The notes beneath the pieces are model-generated. The model was given only the letters and a program-made list of their open reading frames with translations. It was not told where the DNA came from and searched no databases. DNA of 64,000 nt, from positions 2,046,001 through 2,110,000 of the forward strand of contig OY762251.1 of NCBI GenBank assembly GCA_963665395.2, written 5' to 3'. Shown in pieces: positions 42,301-49,988 of the stretch. A program made the position numbers and the translations under genes. Position 1 is the stretch's first letter. Each line of letters begins with the position of its first letter. Origin of the DNA: Bin87 sp963665395 (GTDB taxonomy: Bacteria > Chloroflexota > Dehalococcoidia > Lucifugimonadales > UBA3495).

Positions 42301-42943
42301 TCTCAACCTCTACTCCGACTTGTTGAACCAGGCGGTGCAGGAACTCAGCAACCAGGACGCCCCGGCGACTGCCGCCGATACGTTTCCACCGCCTCGCATC
42401 GACCTGCCAATTCCGGCGGCGATTCCGCCAGAATACATCGCCCACCTGCCGGCCCGGCTGGCCTTCTATCAACGTCTGTCGAACATCACGGACCGGGCCC
42501 AGATATCGGCAGTACGCGCCGATATGCAGGACCGCTTTGGGCCGTTGCCCGAGGTCGCGGAAAACCTGCTCACCGTTACCGACCTGCGTTGCCTGGGCGC
42601 GGCGGCCGCCGCCGAGTCCATATCGGGCGCGGGTGACGGCATTGTTACGGTGGTATTCCGGCAACCGGTCGGAGACGCTCGACAGGCATTGCAGAACAAA
42701 ATGGGGCCAGGCGTCAAGGTCGGTCGCCGCGATATGGAAATCCGCACGGCCGGCGATGCTGACTACGGCATGGCCCGCCTGGCCCGCGCGCTCCGTCGCG
42801 TGGTTGCTTTCGTTGAAGAGATGCAGGAGGCCATGCTGGCGGTGCAGGCAGGATCGCCCGCCCCGGAAGCCCCGGCCAGCGAGACGGGCAGCCGGAACCG
42901 GCGGCGGCGGCGTCCGGCCAAACTTCCTGTTGCCGCCGACTGA
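39311..42943 (+). CDS. mfd: Transcription-repair coupling factor
   Basis: A 1210-residue motor that removes RNA polymerase stalled at DNA lesions and recruits UvrA. The start is ATG 39311 with GGAGG 13 bases upstream; a GTG at 39275 is possible. The UvrB-like N-terminal part (about 1-430) includes LSLRGGILDVFPP-like sequence. The RNA polymerase-interacting module has GSYVVHIDHGVARFVG. The RecG-like motor shows ICGDVGYGKTEVALRAAF, VLVPTTVLAQQHY, IIDEEHRFGV, LTLSATPIPRTLHMAL and IIESGLDMPNVN, then GRVGRGDHRAYAYLLLP and the TRCF C-terminal domain. It is full-length. Its stop is 3 bases from the convergent lipoprotein gene. Confidence 0.97.
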   Translation: MALTGLLSLVGAQPWMRQHLRNMERPAAHGSLAVDTEHQPLYVGALWHLQRRPVIVLTPRLEDARRLYDQLLTYLGEDAPVWLLPEPEALPFERLAVDDRTGNQRLAALAALAASGEPDADPPLVIASVASALRLTLPPDLTLGRHPKIEAASRLQTGTRILSVDALLEAWVELGYRREPQVEAPRAFSLRGGILDVFPPNAELPYRVELWDDEIDTIRRFDPESQRSVGDAGNVSIIAAREQLPELRDGSAFDERRGRIDLSSCNAATVMRFQEELGELVTAPNPETLSFYNGLLNFHTLADYLPPSSIVVLDRPNRLAGEAEEQSDKYNQQRAIRQERGELPFGFPSPSTDWENLRRKMGSAGIATVDMERWGGEGQPRLVETLADRSAGLSYFTDDVAERVGDRGATVAVSQHAARLSEVLHEAGVSAHLVDDLPARPRAGRVYVLSGALRRGWQVPGGEGAPAVAVYSDAELFGTVKQRSFRPPKAHRDLGDAVSLADLTPGSYVVHIDHGVARFVGTTHLESTGDEREYLVLEYAEDDRLYVPTEQLDRLGSYVAATDQPPTLTRLGGSEWQRIKDRAKGAAREIAEELLRLYAVRETVSGHRFGPDATWQRDLEDSFPFQETPDQLQAIEEVKNDMEVGKPMDRLICGDVGYGKTEVALRAAFKTVNEGMQVAVLVPTTVLAQQHYATFAERLAPYPVKVEVLSRFRTQKEQEEVVEAAKAGMVDIVIGTHRILQKDMGFKNLGLVIIDEEHRFGVAHKERLKQMRAEVDVLTLSATPIPRTLHMALAGVRDMSVIHTPPEARLPVKTFVSEDSGEPVREAILRELERDGQVFFLHNRVRTIHNVADELGKLVPEARILVGHGQMPESELEDVMVAFANREADVLVCTTIIESGLDMPNVNTIIIDRADRFGLAQLYQLRGRVGRGDHRAYAYLLLPDNHEITEAASQRIHAILEANELGAGFRIAMRDLEIRGAGNLLGADQSGQIHAVGLNLYSDLLNQAVQELSNQDAPATAADTFPPPRIDLPIPAAIPPEYIAHLPARLAFYQRLSNITDRAQISAVRADMQDRFGPLPEVAENLLTVTDLRCLGAAAAAESISGAGDGIVTVVFRQPVGDARQALQNKMGPGVKVGRRDMEIRTAGDADYGMARLARALRRVVAFVEEMQEAMLAVQAGSPAPEAPASETGSRNRRRRRPAKLPVAAD

Positions 42944-42946
42944 CCG

Positions 42947-44509
42947 CTACCCGGCGGCGTCAGGTTCCAGACTCGCTACGGAGTGGGGAGCAGTCCGGCG
43001 ATTGCGGCGACGGCGCAGCAGCAGCGCCACAACCAGGACTGCGACGGCCAGCCCAACCACGACGGCGGCTACCACAACGGCGATTATCCAATCCCCGATG
43101 TAACGTTCTTCAGTGGATACCGATACGGTCAACCGGGCGTTGGGCGCATCATCGCCGGGATCCGCTCCGGCGGCGTTGTATTCCCAATACTCAATCTCGC
43201 CCAGGCCGGCGCCGAAGTCCATGATGCCTCGCAGGTCTGACGATTTGACCACCAGCTCCATGCTAACGCTCTGGTCGTCTTCATGCCTGGATTCGCGCCA
43301 CTGGTCAACGAAGCCGCCCAAGGATTCCGCGCGGGCGCGGATTTGCCCGGCGACTTCCAGAGGCTGCGACGCTGACAGGGACAGGGAACCGCCCAAGTCA
43401 ATGTTGGAGTGGATGCTGAGCGTAAGCGGAGCGTTAGGCACCTCGCTGGCTGGCGCCGGCCCTACCGAGTCCAGCCGCCGTTCCGTCGCTTCGCCCAACG
43501 TGGCCGCGTAGTCCATCAGCTCCGACAGGTCGGCGGGCCGGACGAAGGCAACCATCCGCACGGTCTGACCGCCGCCTTCGTCGTACTCCCGCTTCTCCCC
43601 GATGTAACCGTCCAGCGACTCCACGATGGTGACGACGGCGTCGGCGGTGGCGGAAGGAGCGCTGACGGTCAGGGTCAACACGCCATGGGGCGGCTCGGCG
43701 GCAAAGCGCTCCGGCAGGCTCAGATGCACGCTGATGAGCGACGTGGCGACCCGGTTGGTCAGGTTGCGTTGGGTTGCCTCCACGTGCTCAATGTCGGAAC
43801 GCACCTGGGCGATGCGCTGTTCAATCTGGATGATGTCCTCAACGGTAGGGGCGTTTTCCAGCAGGGTGACCAGCCGTTCCTCCTGGGCGTACCAGGCGGT
43901 AAGCCGGGCTTCGTTGTCAATCAATCGTTCGGTAACGTCCGTGGACGATATTCCCTCGTCGGTCACCCGCCCCAGCCCGCGCAGGGCGTCCATCGCGTTG
44001 TCGAGACGGTCGGCCGGAACTCGAACCCTTAGCGAGGCGGAGCGGTAGCCGGCCTCGCCGAAAATCTCCGCCGATTCCACCCATCCGCCGCGCTGGTCGG
44101 CCAGGGCTTCAACCTGCCGGACGGTAGCGTCGATTTCACCGACTTCCAGGCTGATCCGGGCTTCCACGATTAGTTGGCGGTCGGACTGCTGGCGCACGGA
44201 GACCGCTCCCGAGGCCGCCTCAGCCTCCTTTGCCACTGCCCCGGCGGCCATGGCCGCGGGAGCGGACGCCGGAACGGGCGCGCGAGTAGCCATGGCCGCC
44301 GCGGGCGCGGCCGCCTGCTGGGGTTGGGCCGGCGCGCGGGACCGGGATTCTTCCGACTCCTTGGCCGCCGCGCCGGCAGCCATACTGTCCATAGCCATTT
44401 GCGCGGGCGCCGGCGCTTCCGCGCCGCCGCCGCAGCTGAGGACCATGGTCATCAAGCACGCAATCAGCGCGATACCCGGCAGCCATCGCCGCCAATGCTG
44501 GATGCTCAT
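42947..44509 (-). CDS. DUF4349-type lipoprotein with C-terminal membrane anchor
   Basis: A 520-residue exported protein, ATG 44509 after GGAGAATTGTG. A signal peptide ending in a lipobox-like VLSC is followed by an Ala/Pro/Met-rich linker (about 25-110). The main part has two DUF4349-like blocks (VEARISLEVGEIDATVRQVE; then IHSNIDLGGSLSLSA), with a coiled-coil region RLTAWYAQEERLVTLLENAP. A helix near the C-terminus (IIAVVVAAVVVGLAVAVLVV) and a basic RRRRNRR tail form a second membrane anchor. The cell-surface role is unknown. DUF4349 proteins are widespread and uncharacterised. Confidence 0.86.
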   Translation of the reverse strand: MSIQHWRRWLPGIALIACLMTMVLSCGGGAEAPAPAQMAMDSMAAGAAAKESEESRSRAPAQPQQAAAPAAAMATRAPVPASAPAAMAAGAVAKEAEAASGAVSVRQQSDRQLIVEARISLEVGEIDATVRQVEALADQRGGWVESAEIFGEAGYRSASLRVRVPADRLDNAMDALRGLGRVTDEGISSTDVTERLIDNEARLTAWYAQEERLVTLLENAPTVEDIIQIEQRIAQVRSDIEHVEATQRNLTNRVATSLISVHLSLPERFAAEPPHGVLTLTVSAPSATADAVVTIVESLDGYIGEKREYDEGGGQTVRMVAFVRPADLSELMDYAATLGEATERRLDSVGPAPASEVPNAPLTLSIHSNIDLGGSLSLSASQPLEVAGQIRARAESLGGFVDQWRESRHEDDQSVSMELVVKSSDLRGIMDFGAGLGEIEYWEYNAAGADPGDDAPNARLTVSVSTEERYIGDWIIAVVVAAVVVGLAVAVLVVALLLRRRRNRRTAPHSVASLEPDAAG

Positions 44510-44604
44510 CACAATTCTCCGATTCCCGATTACGCCATTTACGGAATTGCCGCCCAAGTGGATTGCCCGGCGCTGCCGATATTATGCTACACTCTAATCA
44601 TAGT

Positions 44605-44680
44605 CGGGGTGTAGCGCAGTGGCTAGCGCGCCACGTTCGGGACGTGGAGGTCGGTGGTTCGAATCCACTCACCCCGACCA
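44605..44680 (+). tRNA. tRNA-Pro (anticodon CGG)
   Basis: A 76-base cloverleaf. Acceptor CGGGGTG pairs with CACCCCG; the D stem is GCGC/GCGC; the anticodon stem CCACG/CGTGG holds the loop TTCGGGA with anticodon CGG; the T arm has GGTGG-TTCGAAT-CCACT. A and an encoded CCA follow. It reads CCG codons. TTATTTTTG follows and may end the transcript. Confidence 0.97.
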
Positions 44681-44713
44681 TTATTTTTGCCCGAACCGGA
44701 CAGGAGGGATGTT

Positions 44714-46327
44714 ATGCCCCGCCGCAGTTTCTGGGCCTGGGGGATGGAGGATCGGGAACCGTCGCCGGCCGATTACACCGCGATGGCCGAGCGCATTCAT
44801 CGTCGCTACGGAGTGACCCTGCCGCCGCCCACTCCACCCACCGACGCCGACCTGAACCTCCGCAAGCCCCGTTTCACGCCGCACCCCCTGGTAGCCGAGT
44901 TCTGTACCACCGACGACCACGACCGCGCCGCCCACACCTACGGACGCAGTTTCCGGGATCGCATCCGGGGCTTCGATTGCCATTTCCCCAACCCGCCCGA
45001 CGTCATCGCCTACCCGCGAACTGAGGAAGAAGTCACCCGGGTTCTGGATTGGTGCGCCAATTCCAACATCGTTGCCATTCCCTACGGCGGCGGCAGCACG
45101 GTCGTCGCCGGCGTCGAACCGCCCGAAGTGGACAAAGTCTGCACCATCGACCTAACCAACCTGGGCCAAGTGTTAGAGATAGACGAAACCTCTCGCGCCG
45201 CCCGCATCCAGGCCGGCGCCCTCGGCCCCGCGCTGGAAGCGCAATTGCGGCCCCATGGTTTCACCCTGCGGCACTTTCCGCAAAGCTTCGAGTTTTCAAC
45301 CCTGGGCGGCTGGATCGCCACTCGCAGCGGCGGCCACTACGCCACCAACCATACGCACATCGACGATTTCGTCGAGTCCGTGCGCATGGTCACTCCCGCG
45401 GGCATCTGGGAATCGCGGCGCCTGCCGGGGAGCGGGGCCGGCCCCTCGCCGGACCGCATAGTCATCGGCAGCGAGGGCATCCTGGGCATTATCACCGAAG
45501 CCTGGATGAGGATACAGGCCCGACCCCGCTTCCGAGCGTCGGCCGGCGTGGTGTTCGATGGAATGGCGGCGGCATCGGAAGGCGCGCGCCTCATCGCCCA
45601 GGCCAAGCAATGGCCGGCGAACCTCCGTATGCTTGACCCTTCCGAAGCTGAGGATTTCGCAGGTCTTGACGGAAAGCAGGCCCTGCTCATCATCGGGTTC
45701 GAGTCGGCGGAACTGCCCCAGGGCGAGAACATCCGCCAGGCGGTTGCCATCGCCCGGGACGCCGGCGGAACTATCGACGAAGCCGACATCCTGGTAGCAG
45801 ACGCCGCAGAGCGTTCCGAATCCTCCGCCGGCCGGCAGGGAGCCGTAGGGAGTTGGCGCAATTCGTTCATCAACGCGCCCTACGAACGTAACGCCACCAT
45901 CGGCTTCGGCATCGTCGCTGAGACGCTGGAAACGTCGATCACCTGGGAACGCTGGCCGGCCATGGACGAAATGGTGCGTTCCGCGTTGCAGGATGCCCTT
46001 CGGCGCACCTGCGGCGGCGGACGGGTTTCCTGCCGCTTCACCCACGTGTACCCCGACGGCCCGGCTCCCTACTACACTTTCGAGGGTCTGGGTAAAGTCG
46101 GTGGCGAGTTGGAGGCCCACGCTGAGATCAAGCAGGCCGCCTCCGATGCAGTGATGGCCGCCGGCGGCACCATCACCCATCACCACGCCGTTGGCAGGAC
46201 GCATCGCCCCTGGTACGACCAGCAGCGGCCGGACCCCTTCGCGGCGGCGCTGCGGGCGGTGAAGAGCGCATTGGACCCCCGCGGTATCTTGAACCCGGGC
46301 GTTTTGATTGACCCTGCCCAGGACTGA
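44714..46327 (+). CDS. FAD-binding oxidase, alkyldihydroxyacetonephosphate synthase-like
   Basis: A 537-residue flavoprotein, ATG after GGAGGGATGTT. The PCMH-type FAD domain shows FPNPPDVIAYPRTEEEVTRV, VAIPYGGGSTVVAGVE and, strongly like AGPS, FEFSTLGGWIATRSGGHYAT followed by TLGG...DDFVESVRMVTP. The C-terminal FAD-oxidase domain ends ITHHHAVGRTHRPWY (the HHH motif seen in AGPS and D-lactate dehydrogenase types) and DPRGILNPGVLID. AGPS makes ether-lipid precursors; bacterial homologues may instead oxidise hydroxy acids. It starts 33 bases after tRNA-Pro. Confidence 0.9.
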   Translation: MPRRSFWAWGMEDREPSPADYTAMAERIHRRYGVTLPPPTPPTDADLNLRKPRFTPHPLVAEFCTTDDHDRAAHTYGRSFRDRIRGFDCHFPNPPDVIAYPRTEEEVTRVLDWCANSNIVAIPYGGGSTVVAGVEPPEVDKVCTIDLTNLGQVLEIDETSRAARIQAGALGPALEAQLRPHGFTLRHFPQSFEFSTLGGWIATRSGGHYATNHTHIDDFVESVRMVTPAGIWESRRLPGSGAGPSPDRIVIGSEGILGIITEAWMRIQARPRFRASAGVVFDGMAAASEGARLIAQAKQWPANLRMLDPSEAEDFAGLDGKQALLIIGFESAELPQGENIRQAVAIARDAGGTIDEADILVADAAERSESSAGRQGAVGSWRNSFINAPYERNATIGFGIVAETLETSITWERWPAMDEMVRSALQDALRRTCGGGRVSCRFTHVYPDGPAPYYTFEGLGKVGGELEAHAEIKQAASDAVMAAGGTITHHHAVGRTHRPWYDQQRPDPFAAALRAVKSALDPRGILNPGVLIDPAQD

Positions 46328-46385
46328 TGACCCTCAAGAGACCGCCTTCAGCATCAGTTTGTCGTTCTCATGGAGGCAACAGCCT

Positions 46386-47261
46386 ATGGTAAGCAAACCT
46401 GTCAAAACCGGCTTGGCCCCGCCAACGGAAGATGAAGACCCCACCATCCACTACCCTGATACGGACGATGAGCCATTGGCCGAATCCGATTACCAGTTCA
46501 ATCCGCTGACCGAAATGGTTCACTCTCTCCGGGTGCGTTACGAAGACCGCCCGGACGTGTACGTGGCCGGCGATATGTTCGTCTATTACCGGATGAACGA
46601 CCCCAGGGCCAATGTTGCGCCCGACGTGTTCGTTGTGTTCGGGGTGGACAAGCACACCCGCCGTTCTTACATGGTATGGCGAGAAGGCAAGGCCCCTGAT
46701 TTCGTAATGGAAATCACTTCTGCCAGCACCTACAGCCGAGACATCGGTGAGAAGCGAGACGTATATGCCGCCATCGGGGTAACGGAATACTGGCGGTTCG
46801 ACCCGGAGCGGGAGTGTTTTGACCCTCCGCTGGTGGGAGAACGTCTGACGGCGGATGGGTCGTATGAGCCAATTCCCGTTGCCGAAGATGCCGACGGAAT
46901 ACTGCGCGGGTACAGCGCAGCGCTGGGTCTGGACATCTGCGTTCGGGATGACTTGCTGCGGCTGTACGACCCAATCAACCGGATCTGGCTGCGCAACCTG
47001 TCTGAGGCGGAAGCGGCCCGGACGGCAGCAGAAGCCGAGCGTGCGGAAGCGGAGACAGCCCGAACGGCGGCAGAAGCAGAGCGTGCGGAAGCGGAGACAG
47101 CCCGAACGGTGGCAGAAGCAGAGCGGGCGGAGGCGGAAGCGGCCCGGACGGCAGCAGAAGCAGAGCGGGCGGAGAAGATAGCCGCTCTCCGAGCCGCGCA
47201 AGAGCGCAACCGGGAACTGGAAGCTTTGTTGCGAGAGCACGGTATTTCGCCAGACCCCTGA
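46386..47261 (+). CDS. Uma2 family protein with repetitive coiled-coil tail
   Basis: A 291-residue protein. Residues 1-205 are a Uma2 domain: NPLTEMVHSLRVRYEDRPDV, NVAPDVFVVFGVDKHTR (P-D), APDFVMEITSAST (E-x-T) and IGVTEYWRFDPERE. From about 210 a charged helix made of four 14-residue repeats (ARTAAEAERAEAET) continues into AALRAAQERNRELEALLREH, predicting a coiled coil that should oligomerise. It has TGGAGGCAACAGCCT before ATG. This build is common for long Uma2 proteins. The natural role is unknown. Confidence 0.88.
   Translation: MVSKPVKTGLAPPTEDEDPTIHYPDTDDEPLAESDYQFNPLTEMVHSLRVRYEDRPDVYVAGDMFVYYRMNDPRANVAPDVFVVFGVDKHTRRSYMVWREGKAPDFVMEITSASTYSRDIGEKRDVYAAIGVTEYWRFDPERECFDPPLVGERLTADGSYEPIPVAEDADGILRGYSAALGLDICVRDDLLRLYDPINRIWLRNLSEAEAARTAAEAERAEAETARTAAEAERAEAETARTVAEAERAEAEAARTAAEAERAEKIAALRAAQERNRELEALLREHGISPDP
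47016..47183 (+). repeat. Four 42-bp tandem coding repeats
   Basis: Each unit starts GCCCGAACGGCGGCAGAAGC or a close variant and encodes ARTAAEAERAEAET. Units lie at 47016, 47058, 47100 and 47142, the last one degenerate at its end. The near-identity of units suggests recent slippage; copy number may vary between strains. Confidence 0.85.
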
Positions 47262-47298
47262 TAGCTTTGGCCGTTGTTTTTCATACGGAGGGACAAAG

Positions 47299-48327
47299 AT
47301 GCGCGGCGTAGTTTTTACCGGAGACCGGGAAGTTGAAATTCGCACCTTACCCGACCCGCATCCGGGCCCGGGCGAGGTCGTTATTGCAATGAAGGCGTCC
47401 GGCCTGTGCGGCAGCGACTTGCGACACTACCGGGCGGCCAAAGCCGACCGCGGCGACCCGGCCAACCTCAAAGTCGCCGGCCACGAACCATGCGGCGTCA
47501 TCGCCGAGGTCGGCGCCGGCGTCACTGAGGTGGCCGTGGGCGACCGGGTGATGATGCATCATTATACGGGCTGCCGAGCCTGCACCATGTGCCGCATCGG
47601 TTACACCCAGATGTGCCTCAACGGTTCGGTGGTGTACGGCACCGGCGCCAACGGCGGCCACGAGGACTACCTGATTTGCCCGGCATACACCTGCGTCAAG
47701 ATGCCCGACGGCTTGGACTTCGACGAGGGGGCGGCCTGCGCCTGCGGCACGGGAACGGCGTTTCACGCCCTGAAGCGTCTGAACCTGTCCGGCGATGACA
47801 CGCTGGCCATCTTCGGACAAGGGCCGGTAGGCGCCAGCGGCACCATGTTCGCCAAGGCCATGGGCGCGCGGGTCATCGCGGTGGACGTGGACGCCGAGCG
47901 CCTGCAACTGGCCCGACGCCTGGGCGCGGACGTTTGCATTGACGCTGCCATCCAGAACCCGGTGGAAGCAATCCGCGAACTGACCCACGGCGAAGGCTCG
48001 CCGGCCACGTTGGACTGCACCGGGCGGCCCGAAGCGCGCATCAACGCCGTGGACTCGGCGATGCTGTGGGGCCGGGTCTGTTTCGTCGGTGAGGGGAACA
48101 CCACGACCTTCGACGTCAGCCCGCAGATCATCCACAAGCAGCTGACGATAGTAGGTTCGTGGACGTTCAGCCTGAATGGACTGGCCGAGGTCGCCCGTTT
48201 TGTCGTGGACCGGCAGGTTCCGCTGAAGGAACTCTTCACCCACCACTTCACGCTGGACGACGCTGATGCCGCCTACAAGCTGTTCGATGCCGGCGGAACC
48301 GGGAAGGTGTGCTTCACGTGGGATTAG
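47299..48327 (+). CDS. Zinc-dependent medium-chain dehydrogenase (MDR/ADH)
   Basis: A 342-residue alcohol/polyol dehydrogenase. Catalytic zinc ligands are C in SGLCGSDLRHY and H-E in VAGHEPCGVI; the structural zinc loop is CRACTMCRIGYTQMC. The Rossmann loop FGQGPVGASG is followed by VIAVDVDAERL, suggesting NAD. It resembles sorbitol/threonine dehydrogenase-like members. ATACGGAGGGACAAAG precedes ATG. The substrate is unknown. Confidence 0.93.
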   Translation: MRGVVFTGDREVEIRTLPDPHPGPGEVVIAMKASGLCGSDLRHYRAAKADRGDPANLKVAGHEPCGVIAEVGAGVTEVAVGDRVMMHHYTGCRACTMCRIGYTQMCLNGSVVYGTGANGGHEDYLICPAYTCVKMPDGLDFDEGAACACGTGTAFHALKRLNLSGDDTLAIFGQGPVGASGTMFAKAMGARVIAVDVDAERLQLARRLGADVCIDAAIQNPVEAIRELTHGEGSPATLDCTGRPEARINAVDSAMLWGRVCFVGEGNTTTFDVSPQIIHKQLTIVGSWTFSLNGLAEVARFVVDRQVPLKELFTHHFTLDDADAAYKLFDAGGTGKVCFTWD

Positions 48328-48368
48328 CGAAAAGCTGCCGCCCATTGGCGGAAAGATGAGGAGAGCCA

Positions 48369-48689
48369 ATGCGGAAGATGACGTGCTACGCTTGGGGCAA
48401 GCCGGGCGATTGGGAAGCTCTTTGCGTGGACTTGGACATCGCAACGCAGGGGGCAAGTTTGGAGGAAGTTCGCACGGACCTGCAATTGGTTGTGGAGGAT
48501 TTTCTGGACTACGTTTCCGAGTTGCCAGAAATCGAACGGAAAGCCGTTCTGAGTGTCCGCACTCCATGGCGGTTGCGGGCGCAATTGTGGTTGCAGAACA
48601 AATGCTTTGCCATCCCGGCTGCCTTCCATTTGCTGCCCAAAGGAATTGCAACTCGGAGGGCTGCTTTTGAGGTCAGGCTCGCCTCGTGA
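48369..48689 (+). CDS. HicB-like antitoxin
   Basis: A 106-residue protein with a partial RNase H-like HicB core: WEALCVDLDIATQGASLEEV then DLQLVVEDFLDYVSELPE. The 'CVDLDIATQG.S.EEV..DL' pattern is that of HicB antitoxins. A C-terminal DNA-binding domain is not evident; the end (PAAFHLLPKGIATRRAAFEV) is short. AGGAGAGCCA precedes ATG. It overlaps the toxin gene by four bases. The order antitoxin-toxin is reversed from the classic hicAB but common. Confidence 0.82.
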   Translation: MRKMTCYAWGKPGDWEALCVDLDIATQGASLEEVRTDLQLVVEDFLDYVSELPEIERKAVLSVRTPWRLRAQLWLQNKCFAIPAAFHLLPKGIATRRAAFEVRLAS

Positions 48690-48901
48690 ATTACAGAGAG
48701 GTTGACCGCATCTTGCGTGAAAACGGTTTCGAGCTAATCAGGGGTCGCGGCAGAGGTTCCCATCGCATCTACCGGAAAGGCGACGGTGCCGAGACCCGCA
48801 TTGTTCCAGTGTCATTCCATGGCTCAAATGCGGACATCAAGCCCGGCACCTTACGCGCCATAATCAAGCGCTCCGGGATCGACCCGAGCCAGTTCCGCTA
48901 G
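48686..48901 (+). CDS. HicA-like mRNA interferase toxin
   Basis: A 71-residue double-stranded-RNA-binding-fold protein starting at GTG 48686 in a GTGA overlap. It has YREVDRILRENGFELIRGRG, then GSHRIYRKGD with the catalytic histidine expected in G-S-H, and VPVSFHGSNADIKPGTLRAI, IIKRSGID. This is the full HicA/YcfA pattern. Its stop TAG shares CTAG with the stop of the convergent LLM gene. Confidence 0.92.
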   Translation: MNYREVDRILRENGFELIRGRGRGSHRIYRKGDGAETRIVPVSFHGSNADIKPGTLRAIIKRSGIDPSQFR

Positions 48902-49944
48902 CCGGTCAATCTCGGCAGCACCTTCTTGTTGAACAGCCGCAGCGATTCGGTCTGCATTTCGTCGGGCATCAGGTTGCCATAGTTGATTTCGTAGATGAGC
49001 TGGTCCAACCCCAAGGTTTCTTCCAGCTCGGACAGGCGCTCCGTAACCGAATCCGGCGTGCCGTACACGACCTTGTCCCGCAGCCAGTCGTCGTAGTCCA
49101 TGCCGAGGATCCGCCGGCTCTGCTCCCCCCAGTCGCCCAGGGTGCCGACGCGGCCGGCGTAGGAACCGACGCGCTCGCCCAGGCGGGTTATCGAGTTCAT
49201 GGCTGAATCCCTGGGGTTGGTGTACGCCAGTTCGGCGTCTTCGTTGACATAAATGGGGACCCGCAGGCCAACCTTGCCTGCTCCGGGATGGCCGGCGGCT
49301 TTCCACGCCGCCCGGTACTCCGACATTGCCCCTTGCAGTTCGGCCAGCGTGAACACCCGGGAGGGGTTGACGATGAGCGGGTATCCCATGGCTCCAATAA
49401 TTGGGAAGCTCTCGGCAGAGGTAACGCCCACTGTGATAGGCGGATGGGGCTGCTGATAAGGCCGGGGAGTCACCGTCAGCTCGTCGCACGAGTAGTGCTC
49501 GCCGTGGAAGGAAAACGTTTCCTGCGTCCACGCCGCTACGACCACCTCCAGGAACTCATCAAAACGACTGCGGCTTTCCTCAAAGGTCACGTTGAACCCC
49601 TCGTGAACGTTGGGGAAAGTGCCGCGCCCAACGCCCAACTCCACGCGCCCGTCGCTGATGTGGTCCAGCGTCGCCATCTCCTCGGCGACCCGGATGGGAT
49701 GGCCCAAGGGCAAGCAATAGACGGCGGTGCCGATACGCATATGGCTGGTCTTGGCAGCGATAGCCGTGGCGATCATCACCGGAGACGCCAACACGCGCTC
49801 CATGTTGAAGTGGTACTCGGCCAGCCATACGGAGTCCACGCCCAAGTCCTCCGCTTCCTGAACCAGTCGGAAGGACTGCGTGAAGGCGTCGTGATGATCT
49901 CCGTCAATGGGCCGGGGAAATTCCAGAAACAGTCCGAATTCCAT
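48898..49944 (-). CDS. Luciferase-like (LLM) flavin-dependent monooxygenase, paralogue 4
   Basis: A 348-residue LLM protein, ATG 49944 after AGGAGAACAGGT. It has VDSVWLAEYHFNMERVLASP, IGTAVYCLPLGHPIRVAEE, ISDGRVELGVGRGTFP, RPYQQPHPPITVGVTSAES and VVYGTPDSVTERLSELEE. It resembles paralogue 5 (62033) more than the 15.5-19.4 kb pair. It lies 44 bp downstream of the acyl-CoA ligase on the same strand, suggesting joint expression. The substrate is unknown. Confidence 0.93.
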   Translation of the reverse strand: MEFGLFLEFPRPIDGDHHDAFTQSFRLVQEAEDLGVDSVWLAEYHFNMERVLASPVMIATAIAAKTSHMRIGTAVYCLPLGHPIRVAEEMATLDHISDGRVELGVGRGTFPNVHEGFNVTFEESRSRFDEFLEVVVAAWTQETFSFHGEHYSCDELTVTPRPYQQPHPPITVGVTSAESFPIIGAMGYPLIVNPSRVFTLAELQGAMSEYRAAWKAAGHPGAGKVGLRVPIYVNEDAELAYTNPRDSAMNSITRLGERVGSYAGRVGTLGDWGEQSRRILGMDYDDWLRDKVVYGTPDSVTERLSELEETLGLDQLIYEINYGNLMPDEMQTESLRLFNKKVLPRLTG

Positions 49945-49988
49945 ACCTGTTCTCCTCTGTCGAGCGGGGCGTCGGTGGGCGCAGTGTA

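Noticed and set aside
47016..47183. Tandem repeats as a CRISPR array
   Set aside because: Units are contiguous with no spacers and lie in frame within a coding sequence. No CRISPR array or cas gene is visible in the window.
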